A stretch of 64,000 nucleotides of DNA from Bimastos eiseni (GCA_959347315.1 OY365814.1:35033146-35097145); one strand, 5' to 3'. Positions 47,467 through 59,150 are shown, numbered from the stretch's first letter. Numbers and translations are program-made. Notes: generated from the sequence alone by a model not told the origin.

Positions 47467-48034
47467 GTAATCGGACAAGTAAAAAACTGCGCGATTGAAC
47501 CGTTTCGCTGGCGATGTCTTAATCCGGAAGTGGTCTCAAAATAGGACAAAGAAACAAGTTTTGACCCATGAACCGATTTTGACTCTAATTTGGCCTGATT
47601 TAATCAGAGTAAAATTAATTAATATTATTCAATTTCTACATTTTGTCATATTATAACTCTTAGCAAGACGTTAATGTTTCAACACGGCCTAAAGAATCTA
47701 AACTATTATATATTAAGCGGAAATGCAATTATGTTTTCCAAAAGAGTCTGTCGAACGGAACATTCTGGAAATAAGAAATTTGTTTTTCAAAGTTCTCATG
47801 CGAACTTCAAGGCGAACGCCATTATTTTCAGCACACAATTTAATTCCGATTCCGATATTTAGACATTTTGTACTTTGGATTTCGACAATTCCCTCACGTG
47901 TATAACCTGCAATGATGGACCATAAGGCTAGTTATAATTCGTAATAATAATGTATAGTTAATGCGACGTATAACGTTTATATTCAACTTCTGTGATGCCG
48001 ATAATATCAAGCCATTCACGCGGAAGTCTATTAT

Positions 48035-49132
48035 CTGTCTTTCTGCCTGTTTCTACGTCTTCCTCTGTCTCTGTCTCTCTGCTTCTGTCTATGTCTCTCT
48101 CTGTCTATGTCTCCCTCTGTCTGTTTCTCTGCCTCTCTATGTCTTCCTCTGTCTGTCTCTCTGCCTCTGTCTATGTCTCTCTCTGTCTGTCTCTCTGCCT
48201 CTGTCTGTGTCTCCCTGTGTCTGTCTTCCTGTCTATGTCTCCCTGTGTCTGTCTCTCTGCCTCTGTCTATGTCTCCCTGTGTCTGTCTCTCTGTCTATGT
48301 CTCCCTGTGTCTGTCTCTCTGCCTCTGTCTATGTCTCCCTGTGTCTGTCTCTCTGTCTATGTCTCCCTGTGTCTGTCTCTCTGCCTCTGTCTATGTCTCC
48401 CTGTGTCTGTCTCTCTGTCTATGTCTCCCTGTGTCTGTCTCTCTGCCTCTGTCTATGTCTCCCTGTGTCTGTCTCTCTGTCTATGTCTCCCTGTGTCTGT
48501 CTCTCTGCCTCTGTCTATGTCTCCCTGTGTCTGTCTCTCTGTCTATGTCTCCCTGTGTCTGTCTCTCTGTCTATGTCTCCCTGTGTCTGTCTCTCTGCCT
48601 CTGACTATGTCTCCCTGTGTCTGTCTCTCTGTCTATGTCTCCCTGTGTCTGTCTCTCTGCCTCTGTCTATGTCTCCCTGTGTCTGTCTCTCTGTCGATGT
48701 CTCCCTGTGTCTGTCTCTCTGCCTCTGTCTATGTCTCCCTGTGTCTGTCTCTCTGTCTATGTCTCCCTGTGTCTGTCTCTCTGCCTCTGTCTATGTCTCC
48801 CTGTGTCTGTCTTTCTGTCTATGTCTCCCTGTGTCTGTCTCTCTGCCTCTGTCTCTGTCTCCCTCTGTCTGTTTCTCTGCCTCTCTATGTCTCCCTCTGT
48901 CTGTCTCTCTGCCTCTGTCTATGTCTCCCTCTGTCTGTCTCTCCACCACTGTCTATGTCTCCCTCTGTCTGTCTCTCTGCCTCTGTCTATGTCTCCCTCT
49001 GTCTGTCTCTCCACCACTGTCTATGTCTCCCTCTGTCTGTCTCTCTGCCTCTGTCTATGTCTCCCTCTGTCTGTCTCTCCACCACTGTCTATGTCTCCTT
49101 CTGTCTGTTTCTCTGCCTCCCTCTGTCTGTCT
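48035..49132. repeat. ~1.1 kb CTGTCT/CCCTGTGTCTGTCT array
   Basis: Units such as TATGTCTCCCTGTGTCTGTC, CTCTGCCTCTGTC and CTCTGTC alternate, giving higher-order periods of about 28 and 60 bp. All three + frames are open for 200-420 codons because the array lacks stops in them; these are not genes. Confidence 0.97.
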
Positions 49133-49285
49133 GCATCAGGTCAAGGCTGTTTTCCGGAGCTGCTGGTCAAGGAAAATTCCGAGTCCTGTTGTCATAGAAA
49201 CCAGAGTCAAAGAAACAGAGACAGAGAGTGAATAAACTGGTGCCCTTCGCTCAACCACAGAGTCGCTCTTTAGCAAATACAATAA

Positions 49286-49812
49286 GGGGCCTTCCACATG
49301 TTACGCACGCAGCGAGGGTAGGGAGGGCTTCGAATTTCGGTGATTTTGCGTAAGCGTGCTTACGATAGAGGTGGGAGGGGGTCCAGAAAATATGTACGTA
49401 CTCAAATATAACTGCAATTATGACGTCCACAAAACGGAACATTAAAATTAGAACTGCAAACCTAATCACAATCTATGTTCTTGCTTCATCAATTTCACGT
49501 ATCATTAAAACTTTTCAAAATGCAAGTGTTGTTAGTGTTTTATTTTCTCGCAGCACTTAACAAATTTAAGCTGTTAAACGCGAAGAGAAACAACGTACAT
49601 CGTAAAGTGAATGTCTTATGGACACAACGGGCCACGAGGATAGTTAAGATATAAACTACTATCTTTAGCTATTTAATCTTTTGCAATGGGGCTCGGGGAT
49701 AGAGCTCAGATGTACGTACGCACGGGGAGGGGTACACGAAATGTACGCGGTGCTACAGGGGAGGGGTGGGTCAGAAAATCCGATTTGTTGCGTACGTAAT
49801 AGATGGATGGAC
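49286..49812. mobile_element. Possible DNA-transposon MITE with imperfect inverted ends
   Basis: Left TTCCACATGTTACGCACGC and right (inverse complement) ATCCATCTATTACGTACGC match in about 14 of 18 positions. Internal GGGAGGGGGTCCAGAAAAT and GGGGTGGGTCAGAAAATCC are also similar. No target duplication was found. Confidence 0.35.
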
Positions 49813-50295
49813 GGATGATTGAAGCGTTGAAGATGAAATCAATTCTGAGAAGTTCATGAAAAGTGTAAAACTCTTCATCTGAAATAAGTCTTGTCTTCTT
49901 CATAACTGCGTTAGCTATTAATTGAAACAGCCAATCCTAATGAGTAAATTTAAATAGCGCCCATAACGACCTCTGGTGACCTTTTATAATGGACAACCTA
50001 ACGGTGTACTCATGCACCGCTCTTGTTTCAACTCATGACGTTGATCCTTTGTCTTTGCCCTGTCGTTAATAGGCCCACCCTTTTGTCTATGGGCGAATGT
50101 TTCCAACCTCTCCCTTCCCCACTTCGGTAGTCTCACCTCTCCTCCCGCGTTAGACGGACCCTACAGGAGGTTTGGCTGTTTACCAGAGGAATATTTCTTA
50201 AAGGGCCCATTTAACATTGCCGTATAATAAGTTTGATCCCCATTTCAAACTCTGGGATCCTTCAACGTTTCGTATAATTGCGTTTTCGTTAATAT

Positions 50296-50614
50296 CAGGT
50301 GTGTAGCAAGCGGGGAGGGAGACAGAGGGGGCACCAGCCCTTCCCAGTTTCAAAACTGTGGGGGGGGGGCAATGCTCCCCAGTTTTAGTGCTCAGTGCCC
50401 CTCATGTGCCCCCAAATCGGTTCTTTTTTATGTTTCTCCAATGGCTCTTTAAGATGGCCTTTGCTAAGATAATTTGTGCCTCCCATTTTCAAGTTTCTGA
50501 GGGGGGCAATTACCCCCCCAATTAAAAAATTGGGGGGCAAAAAATGTTTTCGCGGCTTCACGCATTCTTTTTGAAATTATGCCTCCCACTTTTCAAAACC
50601 TTGTCACACCTCTG
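50296..50614. mobile_element. hAT-type MITE with perfect 8-bp target-site duplication
   Basis: GTTAATAT occurs at 50288-50295 and again at 50615-50622. Between them the element starts CAGGTGTGTAGCAAGC and ends, as inverse complement, CAGAGGTGTGACAAGG. The 319-bp body is G- and C-run rich (GTGGGGGGGGGC) with two GTTTCAAAACT/TTTTCAAAACC pieces and no coding capacity. Confidence 0.85.
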
Positions 50615-50789
50615 GTTAATATTATGCTTCTTCTCTAGTCATCAATTTACAACTATTAAGGTGCAATTCTACTTTAAATTTAAAGTTGGAAGGCCATTCG
50701 TTTGGGTTCGTTGTACTCACCGAACTTCTATTCTGGTGCATTTCCATCGAAGGCTATCGAAAGAGTCGACGCATATGCAGTGTCTTCAT

Positions 50790-50890
50790 GTCTGTCTCTC
50801 TGTTCGTCTGTCTGTTCGTCTGTCTGTTCGTCTGTCTGTCTGTCTGTTCGTCTGCCCTGTCTCTCTGTTCGTCTGTCTGTTTTATTACTG
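50790..50890. repeat. (CTGTTCGT/CTGT)n tract
   Basis: TCTGTCTGTTCG repeated about seven times. Confidence 0.9.
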
Positions 50891-51009
50891 TCTGTCTCTT
50901 TATCTCGAGAAACATTTGAGTTCAAGGACTGGAGTCCCATGAAAACCAGGACTAGAATGATTTACTATTTATACAGATGCAAGATGAAGACGACAAACAT
51001 TCACCACCA

Positions 51010-51105
51010 CCACCCCTCCACACGCACACTCACGCATACTCACACCCATACACACACTCAAGAACACACACACGCACTCAAATACACACACACACACACA
51101 CACAA
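51010..51105. repeat. (CA)n-rich tract
   Basis: CACACGCACTCACGC and CACACACACA runs. Confidence 0.85.
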
Positions 51106-51164
51106 GAAGGTCATTTCACGCTAATTGTGCTCTACACGGGTGTAAGTAAAGAGAAGAGACGATG

Positions 51165-51181
51165 TCATTATATTATTATTG

Positions 51182-51242
<61 letters not shown>

Positions 51243-51245
51243 TAC

Positions 51246-51284
<39 letters not shown>

Positions 51285-51298
51285 TATTATTATTATAT
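51165..51298. repeat. (ATT)n microsatellite
   Basis: About 43 ATT units with a few ACT interruptions. Confidence 0.98.
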
Positions 51299-51318
51299 TC
51301 ATCTGAGAAGATTGTCTC

Positions 51319-51387
51319 CATCTGGTGAATAGAGAGCAGACAACGAATAGAAGCTGTTCAATTGACGCCCCTTCTATTCACCAGATG
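51319..51387. other. 15-bp perfect inverted repeat, 39-nt loop
   Basis: CATCTGGTGAATAGA at 51319-51333 is exactly inverted at 51373-51387. A third partial copy of the core (CATCTG) follows near 51419. Confidence 0.7.
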
Positions 51388-51777
51388 GCAGAAGACAAAC
51401 GACGACTCATCTAACGCCATCTGTCGATTTATTTCAACCTCCTCAGATGTCATCTCCATTTCTTCCGTTGCACTCGCACGAACAACCGATGAAGACAACA
51501 ACGTAAAAACAACAGAATGACTTAAGATCAAAGGATCATATCGCCGCCATTGTCTTCGTCTTTCATCGTCATCACATTCAAGTAGTAACAACAACAACAG
51601 CAGCAGCAGCAGCAATGTCAATTGGAAAGAACAATTGAAGAAAGCCATGTACAGGCATATTTTGGCTACTTATGTTGATTGATTGATAGATAGATTGTTT
51701 GTTTTTTTGATTGGTTGATTGTTTGATTGATTGATAATTATAACACTAGGGTTTAGAATGGTGTAGTCATTTATGCA

Positions 51778-51935
51778 GCAACTTATGACAAGAGGAAGAG
51801 AAGAAGAGAGAGGAGAAAGAGGAGAGGAAGAAAAAGATAAGAAGTAGGCTGCAAGAGTACAAGGAAGAGAGTAAGAGGAGGAGGACAAAGAGAAGGAAGA
51901 GGGAAGAGGAGGAAGAGGAGTAAGAGGAGGAATAA
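51778..51935. repeat. (GGAAGA/GAGAGGA)n purine tract
   Basis: AG-rich simple sequence, about 150 bp. Confidence 0.85.
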
Positions 51936-52234
51936 ATGAGGATTGGCTACACTGGTCCTCCCTTTTAAAGAATTCCTTTCTTCCTACATTCCATCCTTCA
52001 TTCCTTCTTGAAGGCCTCTTCCCTTCCTACCAATTCCTTCCTCTTCCCTCTGCCTTAACAATGATCCAGCTGAGCAATAATTGTTATTTTTTTATAATTC
52101 GTCTTTCTGATGCCTAATGCAGAAGGCATCGCATCTAAAGGCGTCATAGAAGTTCCTCCTGTTAGCATTTGATGCCGAAGGACACCTTGAGAAGCCAAAA
52201 GGTCTAAAGTCACGTGGGACAAACTCCGTTTCCC

Positions 52235-54019
52235 TTAGACATTCGATGATCGAATATTTTTGTGATGCAGCAGAATTCGATCAATTCGATCACAGATTGT
52301 TCCACCATCCACAATAATCACACGATCCGAATTAGGTGACGATCCATTGAGCGTGCCCGCAGTCGCAACAGGTGCCCCAGCGGTCACAATAGGTGCCCCT
52401 GAGATCACAACAGATGCCACTGAGGTCACAATAGGCGCCCCCAAGGTTACGATGTGGTGCTGCGAGATCACGGGTGACCTCGCAGTCACTTGTGGCTCTG
52501 CCATGATCAGCGGAAGGAATTTAGGAGCCACAGGTGGCCTCGCGGTCATTGACGAGACAACACAGGTCTTGGATTTGACCACTTCCGGAACTGGTTCATT
52601 TTGCTGCCCTCTGTCACCGGAAGTGCCCCTCTCGTACGACCGGAAGCTGCTGAATGTGGCGTTACGAATGTTTAGTAGGCCGTTTCTACCGACTGAGGAC
52701 TCAGCGAGGTTGTCATCGCGATGTTTGCGTCTTGAGAGAGAAGAAGACGAGGAGGAGTTGGTGGTGGGAGGAAGGGGAGGAGGGAGAGGGGTCATAGGAC
52801 GGTGACTCCCCGGAAGGAACAACATCTCATCCGTCTCTGATAAAGAGGAAGATGGGAGCGTGGACCCTCGACCATCACGGTCTTCCGTTGATGATGATGA
52901 TGTCTCCTGCAGAATGAACTCTATAGGACAAACACAACGATACAACTACTGCAACGTCAACTAATCTCATCTCATCTTAAATCCAATTCAAATCAAAGAC
53001 AAATAATGGACTGAAAAAACGGTTTTACATCTATGATTAGATTATCTTCCAATAGATGAAATGTATCAGACCAGAGACACTGGGTAGGTCGTTAATGATT
53101 AATGAAAAAGCAGTGGTCCAAGAATTGAGTCCTGTGGGACGCCATATGTTTTGATCATATAAGCTTAGACGAGAATCTATTGCAGATTACATATTGGTGT
53201 CTATTACATGTAAGTAAATAGCTCCGGAACCAGTTTAGAGGGTAGAGTTGAGGTTTAGAGTTGAGGTTTAGAGTTGAGGTTTAAAGTTGAGGTTTAGAGT
53301 TGAGGTTTAGAGCTGAGGTTTAAAGTTGAGGTTTAGAGTTGAGGTTTAGAGTTGAGGTTTAGAGTTGAGGTTTAGAGTTGGGGTTTAGAGTTCCCATCGT
53401 ATCCTCACATTCTCCAATCTCAGCTATGAAGTGTCAAATGCCTTAAAATATCAACAGAGATTCCCTGAGAATATTAATTTCGATCGTCATGCATGGCTGA
53501 CTTCTATCTACAACTGCTGCAACTACTGCACCTGGCTGTTGTCTTCTATTAACCGGAAATTCTACGACGACAAAGATGAGTTTAGTCAGATGGCTCTGAT
53601 TACCAATTTGCAGACACGCAACACTTGTACACTTGGCGCTGATATGTTATCTTGGATGCTCAATATGGACAGTATTGTAGTGTGGCCTGGCTTGGAACGA
53701 TGCTGTGGTGGCGATGACACTGGTGATTGTGGTGATGGTGTTGTTGTTGGTGGTGGTTGTGGTGATGGTGTTGTTTTGTTGTTAGTGGTGGTGGTTGTGG
53801 TGGTTGTGGTGATAGTGTTGTTGTTGTTGGTTGTGGTGGTTGTGGTGATGGTGTTGTTGTTGTTCTTGTTGGTGGTTGTGGTGATGGTGTTGTTGTTGTT
53901 GGTTGTAGTGGTTGTGGTGGTTGTGGTGGTTGTGGTGATGGTGGTGTTGTTGTTGTTGTTGGTGGTTGTGGTGGTTGTGGTGATGGTGTTGTTGTTGTTG
54001 GTTGTGGTGGTTGTGGTGC

Positions 54020-54052
<33 letters not shown>

Positions 54053-54302
54053 TGGTGATGGTGTTGTTGTTGTTGTCGTTGGTGGTTGTGGTGATGGTGT
54101 TGTTGTTGTTGTTATTGTTGGTGGCGGTGGTTGTGGTGGTGGTGGTAGTAAGTGACTGATTGTCTTACTTTGATGGTCACAGGTCATTGCGTCGACTTCC
54201 TCCGTTGCTATTCCCTTCAGAAGGTCTACCAGACGATCGCACTTCAACTACAGCATCATCACAATCATCACAATGATAACAATATTAGTAGTAGGGGAAG
54301 TT

Positions 54303-54338
<36 letters not shown>

Positions 54339-55269
54339 TAGTAGTAGTAGTAGTAGTAGTAGGTGGAGTAAGAGGTGGAGTAGTAGTAGTATTAGTAGTA
54401 GTAGTAATAATAATAATAATAATCATCATCATCATCATCACCATCGTCACCGTAGCCATCACCATCACAAGCATCACAATGATAATAATAAGATTTTTAA
54501 TAATAATAATCGTGCTCCTCATCATCATCAGCAGAAGCATTATCAACAGCGTTTATCCAATTGGTTCTTAGTGGCAGACGATATGAAATGATTGATGATA
54601 AGAAGAAGAAGGGAAAAGAAGAAATGATTATAACAGAGGATTGAAGTCTTTGATGCGCCCTCATCCAACTCTTCCCTTTCTATTCCTCGTCTAACTCCTC
54701 AATCACAATTTCCCATCCTCTCTATCATCCTCATATACTCCTCCACGCAATCCTCATGCCTCTATTCCACATCTGCTAGCTTCCTCCGCCTCCTCCCCTC
54801 CTCCTCATCTATCTCCAGCTCTTCCTCCTAATACTCTTCCAGGTGGTTTGGTAGGGTTCGTGATTTTGTAGGCCTATAACTCTGAATATCTATGTAGCGC
54901 CTTTTAGACATCTTAAGCAATTGTTTCGTAACCTCTCGTTCGTCGTTTGCTCTCCTTCTCGTTGTCTCATTCGTTGCCTTGACGACGACAGGTGACCGAA
55001 CCACCTGCGTTGCTATGGCGACGCAAGAGGCGCCACTCTTCGCCTGCTCTGTGCATCCTTCGACGGCAACCTCTTCCTGCCTCTGTAGCTGGCCAGCGAT
55101 CGCTCCATCGAATGGTTTGAGTATAGGAGTGGCACCAGAGGTCAAGGTCAACGACTCCTGCAGAAGAAAAACAGGAAAACGATACAGACCACGTCATACA
55201 AAACTCTACATAGCAATATATATATATATACAATTGTAACTGTACCTCAGGCATATATATATATATCCC

Positions 55270-55315
<46 letters not shown>

Positions 55316-55391
55316 AATAAAATATTTTCGTTCGTTCGTTCGTTCGTTTGTGTGTCTGTAGATGATAAGATGTGTTTGTTGATGGTCGTCA

Positions 55392-55431
<40 letters not shown>

Positions 55432-58400
55432 CAGAGATATATATGCCTGAGGTACAGTTACAATTACAAAACACTTGATTCCATTGTGACTTGTAGAATT
55501 CTTCTTCCTCTTCTTCCTTCTCCTTTTTCTCCACCTGTTCTTCCTTATAGTTTTCTATCTTTTATTCCTCATCTTCTTATTTCTCCTCTTCTTCCTATTC
55601 TTCCTCATCTTCCTCTTCTCTTCTTCCCATTCCACTTCCTCCTCTTCCTCATCTCTTCTTCCACTTCTTCTTTTTCTAGTGTTCATTTCTACTTCTTCCT
55701 CCTCCTCCTCCTCCTCTGCTCTTCCTCCTCTTCCTCTTCTTCCTCCTCTTTCTTTTCTTGACATAGCATATCATCGCAGTGGAATGTCTTTCAAACAGAA
55801 CAACCTTCTTCAACCATCTGCCAACCTTTACTGATGAAGCGATCTCATCTTTCTGTCCGATATGTTTCACCCTTTTGTCGCCAGGTGTGGCGATGTGACG
55901 ACGTCCATTCGATGACGTCATAATCCTACGACTCTCTTCCTCATCATAGTCGTCGTCCTCCTCCCTAGAGCGACAGTCGTATGGATGGTTCTGTTTGCCA
56001 TCCTGTCGGCGGATGAATACGATGGCCGTGATGAGGCAGATGGTGATTATGCCGGAAATGACGGACAAAACGATGACGATTGTCAGATTATAGCGGACGA
56101 CGATTGACGTTGATTGGCTGAGACCGGAATCGACGGACGATGACGTCATCGGCACCGAGCTATTTACAGCGATGTAGATGAAAGCGAGGCTGGTCAGCGA
56201 GGGATTCCCTCCGTCCTTGGCGATGACCTTCAGCTCATGGAATTCCCCGTCCATGTTGAGAAGTGTCTCAGTGACGAAGACCACTCCAAGGTCAGGGTCG
56301 ATGGCGAAGACTTCCGTTGTTCCGCCTCCAACAGACGAGATCTCGTACGAAATCGTTGCGTTGCTTCCGGCGTCGGCGTCCATAGCAACGACCCGCGTCA
56401 CCACGTGACCCCTCTGCGCATGCGTGGACACGTGGAAGGTGTTGTTGGTTCGAAGGGTTGGATCGAACTCAGGGCGGTTGTCGTTTCTGTCTGTCACCTG
56501 TATGATCACGGAGCAGGTGCCCGTCATGCCTGGCGATCCAGAATCCGTTGCTATGACGACTAAAGAGTGCATGGCGTGGGTCTCTCTGTCCAGCGGACGG
56601 TCAGTGGCTATCTGTCCAGTGCGGGCATCTATGCTGAACATCTCGGACGTTGGGCTGGACATGAGGAGGCCATAGGTGAGCTGAGCGTAGAGTCCACTGT
56701 CCCTGTCGTCAGCCTTCGCTGTCCCTACGATCGTTCCAATCAGCTCGTTTTCTTCGACTCGGAAGTGGAATACCTCTCGAATGAACTGAGGTCTTTCGTC
56801 GTTTACGTCTACGATGCTCACGAAACCAGAAGCAGAGGCAGACCTCGAAGGAGTTCCAGAGTCTCTGACGACGATTCGGAAGTGAACCTGCTGGACGACC
56901 TCTCGATCGAAGGAGACGACGGCCTTGACTGCACCTGAGGCCTGGTCCACTTGGAATGCATTGGCTCTCTGGCCTTCGATGCTGTAGCGCAGTTCGGCGT
57001 TTAGTCCTTCATCTCTGTCAGAGGCATTTACGTGAAAGACTATGGCTCCGATGTAGTTGTTTTCGATGAGGTCACCGTAGTAGGTTGACCTCTGAAAGAC
57101 GGGGTCATGGTCATTGACATCGGTCACCTTTACGCTCAACTCAGCCACAGATTGCTTTGTCTCTCTTCCAAAGTCTCTGCAGATGATGGACAACCGGAAG
57201 TCAGCCTGAAGCTCGCGGTCAAGGACAACGGAAGTGAGGATGTGGAACTCCGTTTCGTACACATTCCTCAGCTGGAACCGAGGATCGTCGATAGAGCAAT
57301 TGAAGCGTCCATTCTCACTTCCGGTGTCTTGATCCAGGACGGTCACGTGAGCGACGAACATCCCAACAGGTCCGCACTCGACGATTTCCGCTATTCCCGG
57401 AAGTGACGACAGAGTGTCGATACTGATTTCCGGTGCATTGTCGTTCTCGTCAACAACCTGGATGAAGACGGGAACAGTCCTTGGGACAGAGTCCGGTCCA
57501 AGGTCCTTGGCCACAACTACCAGATCGAAGACCTCTCTCTCCTCAAAGTCTATTCCTCCTCTCACGTAGATCTGCCCTGTCGCGTTCTCAATTCCGAACA
57601 GGTGTCCGTATGACGTCGCCGTCAGTGACGTCATCTCGTAGATCACGTGACCGTTGAGTCCTGCGTCATCGTCTACTGCGCGCACCCTTAAGACAGGTGT
57701 CAAGAGAGGAGAGTTCTCTGCGATTGACGCCCTGTAGGACTCAGCGTCAAAGACAGGACTGTTGTCGTTGACGTCGATGACGTTGACTATGACGTTCAGC
57801 GAACCGGAACGGGGCGGACTTCCGCCGTCAGTCGCCGTCACGGTCACGTGGTAGCGTGGAACGGATTCACGGTCGAGTGAACGAACTATAAATAGACGCA
57901 GTTCAACCGATTCATTTCCTCTTCTGACCTGACGCAGGTCGAAGGAGTCAACGGGGCTGAGCAGCTCGTAGCCCTGCACCGAGAAAGGCCGACTGTCGGG
58001 GTCAAAGGCAACAGGGATGACCAGCCCCGTTCCTATGGCAACCGTTTCCAGGACATCGAGAGTGACGTCATGACTGGCAAATCGAGGAGAATTGTCGTTG
58101 ATGTCTTCAATGGATATAAAGATACGGATGATACGGAAGAATTGGATAGGTTGGATGGCAACATCCACTCGAAGGACACACGAGTCCAACCCAGGACAGA
58201 TGGACTCACGGTCGATGCGGTTGGCAGTGCGTACGACCCCCGTTGATCCATCGAGGAGGAAGACCGACGAGTGGCTAGGCTTTAAGAAACGCAGCTGGAG
58301 CATCTCCAGCACTTCCGAGGAATAGAGGAAGCGAAGGTCAGAGTCAGTGACGACGTTTCCCACGTAAGTTCCAATGTTTGGTTCTTCTGTGAGGTCGTAC

Positions 58401-58513
58401 CTCAGTTCAAGGATTTCTTGGCCATAGGACCTCGTCCTTGAAGACTGGCTCAGAAGAAGAAGATGAAGGACCGGAAGGAATCGAATGACAACGAAGGAGA
58501 CTGATCGACTCAT
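52235..58513 (-). CDS. Delta1-like protocadherin, at least three coding exons, about 1168 aa
   Basis: Exons are 58513-55832 (donor GTAAAG), 55157-55005 (acceptor CTGCAG, donor GTGGTT) and 52906-52235 (acceptor CTGCAG); all junctions are phase 0. From ATG 58513 ([20 protein letters not shown]) there is a signal peptide, then seven extracellular cadherin repeats marked by [45 protein letters not shown] and [11 protein letters not shown]1 has the protocadherin-type DRESIC...C pattern. A membrane span lies near residues 810-834. The tail has an acidic [11 protein letters not shown] patch, a proline run ([10 protein letters not shown]) and ends RSSNV, a possible class I PDZ ligand. Protocadherins mediate calcium-dependent adhesion at the cell surface. 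Two earlier in-frame codons (58555 GTG, 58525 ATG) are possible starts; 58513 gives the best signal peptide. More tail exons may exist between 55004 and 52907. Confidence 0.92.
53235..53392. repeat. 13-bp repeat (GAGGTTTAGAGTT)n
   Basis: About 12 copies with small changes (TTTAAAG, GAGCTGAG), inside the last protocadherin intron. Confidence 0.95.
53424..53677 (+). CDS. Candidate + strand exon of unknown family
   Basis: After TCTCCAATCTCAG an open frame reads [54 protein letters not shown] and LSWMLNMDS, where GTATTG could be a donor. It is antisense to the protocadherin and lies in its intron. Amino-acid composition looks genuine. No family is recognised and no partner exon was found. It may be a retroelement relic. 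Confidence 0.3.
53700..54152. repeat. GTT/GGT-rich array
   Basis: GGTTGTGGTGATGGTGTTGTTGTTGTTGGT units of varying length for about 450 bp. G-rich on the + strand; the long Val/Leu and Pro/Thr frames are artefacts. Confidence 0.95.
54294..54432. repeat. (GTA)n then (AAT)n/(CAT)n tracts
   Basis: GTAGTAGTAG runs followed by AATAATAATCATCATCATC. Confidence 0.95.
55232..55465. repeat. 29-bp inverted repeat enclosing TA tracts and arm L
   Basis: AATTGTAACTGTACCTCAGG at 55232 (29 bases, to 55260) is exactly inverted at 55437-55465. Between lie two (TA)n tracts and, in the middle, the 79-bp arm L. It is in the first protocadherin intron and resembles a small foldback element. Confidence 0.88.
55317..55395 (+). 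repeat. Arm L of a 79-bp inverted repeat
   Basis: The + strand here (AAATATTTTCGTTCG... to GTCGTCAAGAT) matches the minus strand of 58590-58512 in 76 of 79 positions. It is therefore an inverted copy of the sequence just ahead of the protocadherin start codon. Confidence 0.95.
55500..55760. repeat. Pyrimidine-rich (CTT/CTC)n tract
   Basis: TCTTCCTCCTCTTCC-type simple sequence in the first protocadherin intron. Unspliced read-through would add a Lys/Arg and Gly tail to the protein. Confidence 0.85.
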
Positions 58514-58590
58514 CTTGACGAGCATCAACAAACATATCTTATCATCTACAGACACACAAACGAACGAACGAAGGAACGAAAATATTTTAT
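58512..58590 (-). repeat. Arm R of the 79-bp inverted repeat (protocadherin 5' leader)
   Basis: On the minus strand this runs through TTCGTTTGTGTGTCTGTAG and ends in CGTCAAGAT, the last two bases being the AT of the start codon. The inverse copy is arm L at 55317-55395. Confidence 0.95.
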
Positions 58591-58599
58591 TATAACCAA

Positions 58600-59150
58600 A
58601 TCAAAACAAAATCATCAAAAGTGTACATATAATATTTAGTTGCTCAGTTGGGTTACAAAGGGAGGCCCGAAAGGATTACCTCTCACTAACAGGGCCACCC
58701 ACTGACGTCGTTATTTGCTATATAAAACATTGTGAGCACTGACTTAATAAACTCAAATGTGCAGCAAAGAAAACACTTGTATCAAGTAACATCAGGAAAT
58801 ATTCAAGTTGTAGTCGTACATCTAACTAAATTTAACTAATTCTTTTAAGCCTAACTTAAAAAATCAATCTGCGAGGGGTGAATGATAATAAGCTTAGCCT
58901 ACTCAAATCAGATGAATGGACAATTCAGCAAATAATTTCTCATCTTATTTTTAAATCATTGCGAAGTTGCAGTACTTTCAATATCATAAGGGGTGTCGTT
59001 CCAAATCTTTGGTCCAGTGCATCTTATTGCAAACTTACGAGTATTAGGGCGAGCATAAATTGGTCGGTGTTTAGAAGCGGTTCTCGTACCATAGCAATGG
59101 AACATATCTCAAGTTCCGAAGTAGTCTGAAAATCTTACCGACACAGCTCA
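58600..59150 (-). mobile_element. LINE 3' end
   Basis: On the minus strand RRPIYARPNTRKFAIRCTGP-like, KIWNDTPYDIE and FKNKMRNYLLNCPF follow the 'NTR-F-IR--GPKIWN-IP ... FK--L--YLL' pattern of LINE ORF2 ends, with frame breaks. Similar to 23305-23880. Confidence 0.55.

Noticed and set aside
47961..49235. Forward frames of 165-424 codons rich in Ser, Leu, Val and Cys
   Set aside because: Produced by the CTGTCT/CCCTGTGTCT array, open in all three frames.
52347..52805. Forward 152-codon frame
   Set aside because: Shadow of the last protocadherin exon on the opposite strand.
53660..54247. Minus-strand 195-codon Pro/Thr frame and the piece at 54170-54250 as a further protocadherin tail exon
   Set aside because: Mostly the GTT/GGT array; the candidate 79-bp exon with donor AAA|GTAAGA would break the phase 0 join between the flanking tail exons.
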